Origin: DASRHT01 sp035650355
Lineage (GTDB): Bacteria; Chloroflexota; Ktedonobacteria; Ktedonobacterales; Ktedonobacteraceae
Direction of reading: 5' to 3'
NCBI GenBank assembly: GCA_035650355.1
Contig: DASRHT010000046.1
Location: 72,028-136,027, forward strand
DNA: 64,000 bases
How positions within the stretch are numbered: position 1 is the stretch's first letter; the number at the start of each line of letters is the position of its first letter. The notes below the pieces were generated by a model. It searched no databases and had not been told where the DNA came from. It was given only the letters and a program-made list of their open reading frames with translations. The position numbers and the translations under genes were made by a program. This document shows positions 44,316-51,652 of the stretch, in pieces.

Positions 44316-44376
44316 GTAGGGGCTGGGCTTGCCTCTGCCCTGCGAACCTGTAGGGGCTGGGCTTGCCCCTGCCCTG
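44316..44376 (+). repeat. Two tandem family A copies (34-bp period)
   Basis: Copies at 44316-44342 and 44350-44376 begin GTAGGGGCTGGGCTTGCC and are separated by CGAACCT. They differ at one base. They lie between the second permease and the first ATPase gene of the same operon. Confidence 0.88.
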
Positions 44377-44396
44377 CGAACCGGAAGGGAGCATTT

Positions 44397-45371
44397 ATGC
44401 CGGAACCCATCGTAATGTGTGACAATCTGGTAAAGATCTATAAAGTGGCCGATCTGGAAGTCGTCGCCTTGCAGGGGTTAGACCTGGAGGTGGCTCCCGG
44501 GGAAATGCTGGCTATCGTGGGAGCGTCCGGCTCAGGCAAAAGTACGCTGCTCAATATTCTCAGCGGGCTGGATGTCCCGAGCGCGGGCGGCTGCCGCGTG
44601 GATGGCAACGACCTCACCCGCCTCTCGGGTGCGCAGCGCATTCATTACCGCCGGTATATCGTCGGGCAAATCTGGCAGCAGAGCGGGCGCAACCTGCTCC
44701 CTGAGCTAAGCTCGCGAGCAAACGTGGAGCTACCGCAGATGCTGAGCGGTACCAGCACACGACAGCGCACGAGACGAGCCCGCGAACTCCTGGAACTGGT
44801 GGGGCTAGGAGGAATGGAGCACAAAAAGCCCAATCAGCTTTCCGGCGGCGAGCAGCAGCGCAATGCCATCGCGGTAGCCCTGGCGAACAACCCTAAGGTA
44901 CTGCTGGCCGACGAGCCAACCGGCGAACTCGATTCGGTCACCGCGGGCGAAATTTTTGCCCTGCTGCGCAAACTGAATCAGCAGTTGGGACTGACCGTCA
45001 TCATCGTGACGCATGATGCCGCCCTCGCCGCCGAAGTGGATCGCACCATCGCTATCAGAGATGGGCGCACCAGCACCGAGACGATTCGCCGCGAAACGGC
45101 GCTGGAGAGCGTCGAGGCCCATATGCCTGCCGCCAGCGCGGTCATCGGCCTGCCAACGGAGACGCACCGCGAATCGATTCTGATTGACCGCGCCGGACGC
45201 CTCCAGCTCCCCAAAGAGGCCATCGAGAAATTTCCCTTTAATGGGCGCGCCGAAGTACGCATCACCGATGATCATGTAGAGCTATGGCCCATCATCATGC
45301 CGACGAATGGCAACAGCGCAAGCAATGGGCGAACGGAGCAGCACCAGCAGATCACGCAGGAGGAAAAATAA
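44397..45371 (+). CDS. ABC transporter ATPase with AbrB-like C-terminal extension
   Basis: A 324-residue ATPase of the MacB/LolD class. Walker A is GASGSGKST, the signature is LSGGEQQRN, Walker B is VLLADEPTGELD and the switch is VTHD. After the 230-residue core, residues about 262-305 read ILIDRAGRLQLPKEAIEKFP and VRITDDHVELWP, which looks like an AbrB/MazE swapped-hairpin unit. Such an extension is unusual for this class. It overlaps the next ATPase gene (TAATG). It should power the giant permeases. Confidence 0.92.
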   Translation: MPEPIVMCDNLVKIYKVADLEVVALQGLDLEVAPGEMLAIVGASGSGKSTLLNILSGLDVPSAGGCRVDGNDLTRLSGAQRIHYRRYIVGQIWQQSGRNLLPELSSRANVELPQMLSGTSTRQRTRRARELLELVGLGGMEHKKPNQLSGGEQQRNAIAVALANNPKVLLADEPTGELDSVTAGEIFALLRKLNQQLGLTVIIVTHDAALAAEVDRTIAIRDGRTSTETIRRETALESVEAHMPAASAVIGLPTETHRESILIDRAGRLQLPKEAIEKFPFNGRAEVRITDDHVELWPIIMPTNGNSASNGRTEQHQQITQEEK

Positions 45372-46063
45372 TGCAGCCAACAGTAGCAACTTCGGTCATC
45401 GCAGAGGCGCGTGGGGTGACACGCGAGTATCATTCGGGCGGAGGTGTGGTACACGCGCTGCGCGGCATCGATCTGCGTATCCACCCTGGCGAACTGGTTG
45501 CTTTGCGCGGACGTTCAGGCTCAGGCAAAACGACGCTGCTCAATATTTTGATCGGGCTGGACAACCCCACCGCAGGACAGGTCTTTATCCTGGAACATGA
45601 CCTGGCAAAGATGAACGAAAGCGAACGCGCCAGGTTGCGCCGCGAGAGCATTGGCATGATGTTCCAGAACGCCCATCTCTTCCCCTCGCTCACAGCGCAG
45701 GAAAATGTTGAGGTGCCGCTGCGGCTGGCGCGCGTGGCTTCCGCTGAACGGACCAGGCGAGCACTGGAGGCGCTGGAGCAGGTGGGATTGGGCAAACGCG
45801 CGCATCATCGGGGGTTGGAGCTTTCAGGAGGCGAACAGCAGCGCGTGGCTCTGGCGCGGGCGCTCGTCCATCAGCCGCGTTTCATCGTTGCTGACGAGCC
45901 AACGGGCAACCTTGACTCGCTCACCGGTCGCGACATCACCAAGCTGCTGCGCTCGATTTCGCACGAGGCCAACATCGGCCTGTTGATCGCAACCCACGAT
46001 CAGACGGTGGTCAACGTCGCCGACCGCATCCTACAAATCCAGGATGGGCGCATTGTCGAGTAA
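45371..46063 (+). CDS. ABC transporter ATPase (LolD/MacB type)
   Basis: A 230-residue ATPase without extension. Walker A is GRSGSGKTT, the Q-loop is in GMMFQNAHLFP, the signature is LSGGEQQRVALARAL, Walker B is FIVADEPTGNLD and the switch is ATHD. The ATG at 45371 overlaps the previous stop by one base and has AGGAGG upstream; the frame is open further up, but only as an overlap with the previous gene. Having two ATPases and two large permeases fits a hetero-oligomeric transporter. Confidence 0.93.
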   Translation: MQPTVATSVIAEARGVTREYHSGGGVVHALRGIDLRIHPGELVALRGRSGSGKTTLLNILIGLDNPTAGQVFILEHDLAKMNESERARLRRESIGMMFQNAHLFPSLTAQENVEVPLRLARVASAERTRRALEALEQVGLGKRAHHRGLELSGGEQQRVALARALVHQPRFIVADEPTGNLDSLTGRDITKLLRSISHEANIGLLIATHDQTVVNVADRILQIQDGRIVE

Positions 46064-46108
46064 TGTTTCAGCATCCTCAAGCGGGTCGAGATGACCTGCG
46101 GCTTCGTG

Positions 46109-46176
46109 GCGACGAGCTTGAGCGCGTCCCATGATGAGATGGGCGGCAAACCGGACGCGATCAATCAGGTCCCTAC
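46109..46176. repeat. Two family B copies in opposite orientation
   Basis: GCGACGAGCTTGAGCGCGTC (46109-46128) is a degenerate plus-strand copy. 46153-46176 read on the minus strand is GTAGGGACCTGATTGATCGC, then GTCC. The TAG of the second copy is the stop codon of the MBL-fold gene. They fill the gap between converging genes. Confidence 0.65.
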
Positions 46177-46904
46177 AGCACAAATGACATGAGATCGCGT
46201 CCAACCAGGATCGTCCCTTCATAGCCTTGCTGAGCGGCGAGGCGCTGGAGATGGGAGGCGTTGATCTCTCGATAAAGATGCGAGCAGACGATGCACCTGG
46301 CCTGCGATGCCACCGCCAGATCGACAATCTCGCTATCCTGGATATGGCCCGAATCGATGACTGCCAGATCAGTATGCTCCAGAAAAGCGATTTCCTCAGC
46401 ATGAAAATAGGAATCGCCTGTGAGGGCATAGGTCTGACCGCGCCAGGCAAAACGCAGGCCGTGATTGCCGGCAGGAGGCAGGCTCAGAAACTCGAAATGG
46501 TGCGGGCCAATAGCAAACTGCCCGTCCGTCACCTCATGCACAATCACCGCGTACGAAGGCTGTTGCAGGCTGCTAGTACCGAAAACGTTCATCAATCCGC
46601 TCACCACGCGCTGAACGCCAGCAGGCCCATAAATATGGACATCCTGGCTGCGGGGAGTGCGCCGTGACCACGCGCCCGCCTGGAGGAACGGCACAAGATC
46701 CGAGACGTGGTCGGGATGGAAATGCGAGAGGACAATATGCTGCACCTGGTAATGCTGCACGCCTGCCTCTAAAAGACGCTGGACAACGCCGTGCCCACAG
46801 TCAAACAGGATGTACAGCCCCTCCAGGTCAAGCAGGACGCTGGAGGCCCGCCGCTCACATTCGATCTGGCAGGTCCCGGTCCCTAGAAGAGTTAAACTGC
46901 TCAT
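46173..46904 (-). CDS. RNase Z-like MBL-fold hydrolase
   Basis: A 243-residue metallo-beta-lactamase-fold protein of the RNase Z/ElaC-like group. It opens LTLLGTGTCQIECERRASSV and has the complete metal motif SHFHPDH, later ALTGDS (metal Asp) and CSHLYREIN (last His). It lacks the long flexible arm of tRNA-processing RNase Z, so it may be a phosphodiesterase or arylsulfatase-like relative. The last codons run into a family B repeat, which supplies the stop. Confidence 0.87.
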   Translation of the reverse strand: MSSLTLLGTGTCQIECERRASSVLLDLEGLYILFDCGHGVVQRLLEAGVQHYQVQHIVLSHFHPDHVSDLVPFLQAGAWSRRTPRSQDVHIYGPAGVQRVVSGLMNVFGTSSLQQPSYAVIVHEVTDGQFAIGPHHFEFLSLPPAGNHGLRFAWRGQTYALTGDSYFHAEEIAFLEHTDLAVIDSGHIQDSEIVDLAVASQARCIVCSHLYREINASHLQRLAAQQGYEGTILVGRDLMSFVL

Positions 46905-47063
46905 GATAACCTCCTAATCAGTGTAATCGAAGATAAAGACACATGTCAACGACAGAACACCTCCTAAAAATGGCGCGTAGCTGTCAAAATTGCCGGCCTC
47001 TATCGTTGGTAGAGTAGAGGGGTAGTATGCTCAAGAGTCAGCTTTTGTCAAAGGAGGGCCTGG

Positions 47064-47567
47064 TTGTCACATATCCAGATCCGCTCGCTCACCGGCAGCG
47101 ATAGCGATTGGGTAGCCAATTTCGTCATCACGCATTGGGGAGCAGCAACTATAATAGCGCATGGAGTGAGCTACACGCCGGCTAATCTGCCAGGTTTTGT
47201 AGCAATCGAGCAAGGTAAGTCAAAGGAACGTGAAAGACGAGTGGGACTGACCACTTATATGCTTCAGGGGGACGGATGCGAGATTGTCACGCTTGATAGC
47301 ACCCAGCCGGGCCTGGGCATCGGCACAGCCTTGATAGAGGCTGTCAAAAGCGTTGCCGCCCGGTCGGCATGTCGGCGGCTGTGGCTCATCACCACCAATG
47401 ATAATCTGAACGCATTGCGCTTCTACCAAAAACGCGGCTTCACCCTGGCAGCCATCCATAAGAATGCGCTGGAGCAGGCACGCAAGCTCAAACCGCAGAT
47501 ACCGCTGCTGGGCAATGATGGTATCCCGTTACGCGACGAAATCGAGCTTGAAATGTTTTTACACTAG
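47064..47567 (+). CDS. GNAT-family N-acetyltransferase
   Basis: A 167-residue acetyltransferase starting at TTG with AAGGAGGG 5 bases upstream. The acetyl-CoA loop is QPGLGIGTALIEAV (Q/R-x-x-G-x-G/A), followed by RLWLITTNDNLNALRFYQKRGF. The C-terminus IPLRDEIELEMFL matches small GNATs that act on amines or unknown targets. Divergent from the RNase Z-like gene. Confidence 0.87.
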   Translation: MSHIQIRSLTGSDSDWVANFVITHWGAATIIAHGVSYTPANLPGFVAIEQGKSKERERRVGLTTYMLQGDGCEIVTLDSTQPGLGIGTALIEAVKSVAARSACRRLWLITTNDNLNALRFYQKRGFTLAAIHKNALEQARKLKPQIPLLGNDGIPLRDEIELEMFLH

Positions 47568-47598
47568 ATATTACATGTAAAGCATCAAATGTACTGTT

Positions 47599-47820
47599 CT
47601 ACTGCATAATCGCTTCATACAATTCGCACATAATCGTGGTAGCCTCTTGCTCGCCAACGTGCCTTTCCAGGCGGTCGCAGCAAGCGCCAACATTCTTAAA
47701 GCGAGCACGAATAAAGTCGTGATTAGCCATTCCTTGAGACAGGCCGGAAATGGCAGATCGCATCGCAACATACTCAGCCGCGATTTGCCGGCGCAACTGA
47801 GCAATCTCACTTTGACCCAT
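47599..47820 (-). CDS. Small helical protein, 73 residues
   Basis: Not a recognised family. It starts MGQSEIAQLRRQIAAEYVAM with AAAGG before the ATG and ends with ATTIMCELYEAIM. It is almost wholly alpha-helical and contains an adjacent cysteine pair (GACCDRLERH). Cytoplasmic. It lies between a GNAT gene and the XRE-TPR regulator, on the opposite strand from both. Confidence 0.6.
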   Translation of the reverse strand: MGQSEIAQLRRQIAAEYVAMRSAISGLSQGMANHDFIRARFKNVGACCDRLERHVGEQEATTIMCELYEAIMQ

Positions 47821-48009
47821 ATGACCCTTTCCACTTCTTTCAGAACGTCCCCTCCTAATAACAGAGTTATAACACGTCCATTGGATCAAACATAGCTCAT
47901 CCGTTGATCTAAAACTCACGTTTTATGATCAATGCTGGCCTCCTTTCCTCACTTATTGGTACGTTATGCTATCATTTATTCACGTTTTATCACATTTTAT
48001 TGCGAGGGC

Positions 48010-48039
48010 TTGACAATGCAACAAATAAGTCTTTACAAT
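48010..48039 (+). promoter_or_regulatory. Sigma70-type promoter of the XRE-TPR gene
   Basis: A perfect TTGACA, an 18-base spacer and TACAAT (five of six) end 48 bases before the ATG at 48088. Confidence 0.65.
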
Positions 48040-48087
48040 GTTATTACCATATAAGTAGTTGTGTATGCAGTGATTTTGTGAGGGAAT

Positions 48088-49512
48088 ATGGCGACACCGA
48101 ATAACAAATTAGAATCCGCGAGGATGTGCAAGCGTTGGAGCATTGCGGTGGCAAGTGAGAAAGCTGGGGTGAGTGTCAATACCTTCAACCGGTGGGAGCG
48201 AGGATTACAGGTGCCACAACTGGGCACGCTTGACCAGGTGTGCAAAGCATTTGGCCTCTCTCCTGAAGAGTTAGGTTTTGAGCAAGCAATCAGTGCTAAG
48301 AGGCGATCAAGATCCGCGCGACAAAAGCAAGCTGAGGCCGATAACGCAGCGATTGCTTGTTTCTCCCCGGCGACCCTGGTATCCACACCGGCTCCCGTCG
48401 AGGCCGGACCCCCATCACTTATCATTACACATCAGCAGCCGATCAACGAATTAGCCGCCTGCATTGAGCAGGCACAAAGGAGCCTTGAGAGCATGAGTAG
48501 GGGGATATACCAGGACCCACAACGGGCAGACGAGAACGAGAGAGTCTCGCGTCGGCAAGCGATTGCCGCTTTGATCAGCACACCAGCCGCAGTTTTTGGC
48601 ATAACGCAGGGGGCAAATCCGATCTTGTTGCATCCAGAAGAAGTGCTTGCGCTTTGTACAGTGAATATTCCTTTATCCTGGCAACTGTATTTTGAAGGGG
48701 GACTCGCCGAGGTTGAACGTATTCTTCCCGGCTATCTCTCCCAGCTCACAACATTGACCCAGCAGCCTTCTCGCTACCAGAGACGCGCCGCCAGCCTGGC
48801 ATCCCAGGGCTATCAACTGGCCTCCTTGCTGGAAGCGCAGTATCAGAACTTTGGGACCGCGCATAGATACGCCAGCAAGGCTTTTGATTACGGCACGCTG
48901 GCCGACGATCCCAACCTTCAGACCACTGCTCTGATCCGACAGGCGCAGGTCCATTTATATCTCAGACACCCCAGGTTACGCCTGCAAACATACACGCGGG
49001 CAGCACAGTATATGGACCACACCTCGCCGCTTTTACAGGGGCGTGTGTATAGCGGCCTGGCCGAAACGCATAGTAAGCTCGGCCAGGAGAGGGAAGCGCG
49101 GCAATTCCTGGATCTTGCCCATAAAACCTTCCCCGAACACTGTACGGCAGACCCGAATTTCTCCTATACCCATTTCAACCACTGGTCCCTCTTCTCATTT
49201 GAAGGGATGATGTTTTTACATCTCAAGCAACCAGAGAAGGCATGGGAAACGTTCTCTCAGATAGATAAAACGATGCCCACCGGCGCTATTCCCAACCGCG
49301 TCGAGTTGACCGTTCGCCAGGCTGAAGTCGCTTTCGCGCTCGGCGACCGAGATCAGACCTGCGCCTGTATCGCCTCGACAGTGACAGCAGCTCGGACGAT
49401 GGGCAATCAATTGCGCATCACCGAAGCGTACAAAGTGTACGAGAGCATGCATGCAAAATGGGGCAATGAGCAGCAGATCAAAAGGCTAGAAGAGTTGTTT
49501 CAAATACAATAG
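48088..49512 (+). CDS. XRE-family regulator with TPR-like C-terminal region
   Basis: A 474-residue protein. Residues about 8-65 are a Cro/C1-type helix-turn-helix (IAVASEKAGVSVNTFNRWER, LDQVCKAFGLSPEEL). After a low-complexity linker, residues about 180-470 form helix pairs like TPRs (YQRRAASLASQGYQLASLLE, VYSGLAETHSKLGQEREARQ). This is the layout of regulators that sense peptides or proteins. A second such gene lies at 54.5-55.9 kb. A terminator follows. Confidence 0.87.
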   Translation: MATPNNKLESARMCKRWSIAVASEKAGVSVNTFNRWERGLQVPQLGTLDQVCKAFGLSPEELGFEQAISAKRRSRSARQKQAEADNAAIACFSPATLVSTPAPVEAGPPSLIITHQQPINELAACIEQAQRSLESMSRGIYQDPQRADENERVSRRQAIAALISTPAAVFGITQGANPILLHPEEVLALCTVNIPLSWQLYFEGGLAEVERILPGYLSQLTTLTQQPSRYQRRAASLASQGYQLASLLEAQYQNFGTAHRYASKAFDYGTLADDPNLQTTALIRQAQVHLYLRHPRLRLQTYTRAAQYMDHTSPLLQGRVYSGLAETHSKLGQEREARQFLDLAHKTFPEHCTADPNFSYTHFNHWSLFSFEGMMFLHLKQPEKAWETFSQIDKTMPTGAIPNRVELTVRQAEVAFALGDRDQTCACIASTVTAARTMGNQLRITEAYKVYESMHAKWGNEQQIKRLEELFQIQ

Positions 49513-49527
49513 CACAACCATCGTAAG

Positions 49528-49588
49528 GAGAGCCGGAAACCCCTGCGCCAACAGCTATTGTTGCTCTGGCGCGCTGTTTCCGGCTCTC
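49528..49588 (+). terminator. Rho-independent terminator of the XRE-TPR gene
   Basis: A perfect 13-bp stem GAGAGCCGGAAAC/GTTTCCGGCTCTC, with an inner GCGCCA/TGGCGC stem, is followed by TTTAT. It starts 16 bases after the stop codon. Confidence 0.85.
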
Positions 49589-49691
49589 TTTATGCAACCT
49601 TGAAATTCACTTTTGCCCTGACCATTTTACCCGCTTACAGCATGTTATGTCATCCGTATAAATAACCATACCAAAATACTCTACGTTAGTG

Positions 49692-49697
49692 TATAAT
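49692..49697 (+). promoter_or_regulatory. Possible -10 box of the histidine kinase gene
   Basis: A perfect TATAAT lies 113 bases before the TTG start. No good -35 sequence is found at the right distance. Confidence 0.3.
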
Positions 49698-49809
49698 ACT
49701 GAGCATGATGATAAGAGGATGGTTGTAAAAGAGCGTTCTCGCTTGAACTTTTTCACGCCTGGAGTACATTTTTTTACATCGGCAAACGCTAATCCAAAGG
49801 AGAGAACAC

Positions 49810-51645
49810 TTGGAAGGTTCAGTCCAGACAGAACAGGCACTCCTGGAAGAACTCTACAGGCTGCGTAAGCGTGTACACGAATTGGAACAGCTTACGGCGG
49901 GGCAGCCGATTGGACTGGAGCAGATTCCCTCCGCGCCTACAGCCGAAGAGCTAGAAGTGGCCTTCGAGACTCTCACCGATGCGATTGTCGTTTATGACGC
50001 TGCCGGACGAGTGATACGGACAAATAGCGCATTCTATCGACTTATCAGCACAACCACACAACCGCATTACCTCCTACAAGCAATGGATGAGCAGAACAAT
50101 GGCAACGCTATCCGTGACGCTGAAGGGAAGACGCTACCTCCCGAACAATGGCCCATCTATCGCATCTTACAGGGAGAGGTCCTCAGCGGGAACAATACGA
50201 CCGATATTACCCTTTTTACGCAGGATCAGCGGGAAATTCGAGTTTGCATCAGCGGTGCGCCTCTGCGCAACGAATATGGTCAGATTATTGGGGCCGTGGC
50301 GAACTTTCATGACGTTACCGAACAGCGCAAACTGGAACAGCGCACATACGAGGCGCTGACTGCCCTGCTTGCTATGGCTGAGGAGATCGCTCAGGACTCC
50401 CGCCATGCCCATCATACGGATACGACCGAACGTTTGGCAGAAGCGCCAGGACCTTCGATTAGCCAGACGGTACAGCGGCTGGTGGAGCTTGCTCGCCATA
50501 TCCTGGGATGTAAGCGTTACAGCGTCACCCAGATTGACCCAAAAACGGAAGAGTTGCACCTGGTCGCAGTTGTTGGCGCTTCCCCTCAAGAGCAGCAATA
50601 CTGGCGTAGCCGCATAGATACAACCCTTCTAGGCGACCATATCGCGGACCAGCAAATACTCAATAGCATACGAGCAGGTAAACTAACCATACTCGATCTC
50701 CCAAAGCGCAACAGGCTCTTTGCAGCGCAGCACTACCTCCTTGTCCCAATGCATTCTGGCTCACGCCTGATAGGGCTGTTATCGTTGGACTACGGCAACG
50801 AGCCTCACAGCTTCAGCCGCGAAGAAATGGCCCTGGCCGAGGCTATGGCAAAGCTTACCGTTCTGGTATTAGAGCGAGCGGAGGCGCAGGCAAGCAGGTT
50901 GGCTCTGCTTGAGGCCGCTCAGCGCATGGACGAGTTTTTGAGCATCGCCAGTCACGAACTGCGCAACCCTCTGACCACCATTAACGGCAATCTCCAGTTA
51001 GCCAAGCGCCGCCTCAATCTCCTTTCCCTGCCCGATAATCTAGCAGCGGACATTATTGATCATCTTGATGGCGTGCAGGAGCTGCTCAGCCGCGCGCAGC
51101 ACCAGGTACAAATTCAGAACAGGCTGGTCAGCGATCTCCTGGACGTTTCGCGCATTCAGGCCAACCGGCTGCACCTGCGCCTGCATGATTGCGAGCTGAT
51201 TGAGATTGTGCGTACAACGCTCGAAGACCTGCGGGCCGTCACGCCTTCACGTACCATCAACCTGGAAATAGCAGAGGGTATTACGACCCCTATTCTTGCC
51301 GATGGAGACCGCATCAGCCAGGTTGTATCCAACTACCTGACGAACGCCCTGAAGTATTCGCCGGCGGAACTGCCAATCGAGGTTCGTGTTGAGGTAATCG
51401 ATGGCACAGCGCGCTTTTCCGTTAGCGATAAAGGGCCGGGGCTGAGCACTGAAGAGCAAAAACGCCTCTGGCAACGCTTTTACCGCGTCCCTGGCATGAT
51501 CGCCCAGGGCAGCTTTAGCGTCGGACTCGGGCTTGGTCTCTACATTTGTCGCACTATTATCGAGCATCACCAGGGACAGGTCGGCGTGCAGAGCGCGCCG
51601 GGGCAGGGTTCAACCTTCTGGTTTACCCTGCCGCTCGCCACATAA
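49810..51645 (+). CDS. Orphan sensor histidine kinase (PAS-GAF-HisKA-HATPase)
   Basis: A 611-residue kinase. It starts at TTG with AAAGGAG upstream. A coiled start (residues 1-35) precedes a PAS domain (about 50-175, ending VANFHDVTEQRKLEQ), a GAF domain (about 215-365), the dimerisation/phosphoacceptor domain with His in SIASHELRNPLTT, and the ATPase domain with N-box SNYLTNALKYSP, DKGPGLS and GLGLGLYI. No membrane helix is present, so the signal is cytoplasmic. No response regulator is adjacent. It converges on the protease gene with 7 bases between stops. Confidence 0.93.
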   Translation: MEGSVQTEQALLEELYRLRKRVHELEQLTAGQPIGLEQIPSAPTAEELEVAFETLTDAIVVYDAAGRVIRTNSAFYRLISTTTQPHYLLQAMDEQNNGNAIRDAEGKTLPPEQWPIYRILQGEVLSGNNTTDITLFTQDQREIRVCISGAPLRNEYGQIIGAVANFHDVTEQRKLEQRTYEALTALLAMAEEIAQDSRHAHHTDTTERLAEAPGPSISQTVQRLVELARHILGCKRYSVTQIDPKTEELHLVAVVGASPQEQQYWRSRIDTTLLGDHIADQQILNSIRAGKLTILDLPKRNRLFAAQHYLLVPMHSGSRLIGLLSLDYGNEPHSFSREEMALAEAMAKLTVLVLERAEAQASRLALLEAAQRMDEFLSIASHELRNPLTTINGNLQLAKRRLNLLSLPDNLAADIIDHLDGVQELLSRAQHQVQIQNRLVSDLLDVSRIQANRLHLRLHDCELIEIVRTTLEDLRAVTPSRTINLEIAEGITTPILADGDRISQVVSNYLTNALKYSPAELPIEVRVEVIDGTARFSVSDKGPGLSTEEQKRLWQRFYRVPGMIAQGSFSVGLGLGLYICRTIIEHHQGQVGVQSAPGQGSTFWFTLPLAT

Positions 51646-51652
51646 GCACGCT

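Noticed and set aside
44316..44376. CRISPR-like direct repeats
   Set aside because: Two copies of the dispersed family A repeat with a 7-base gap.
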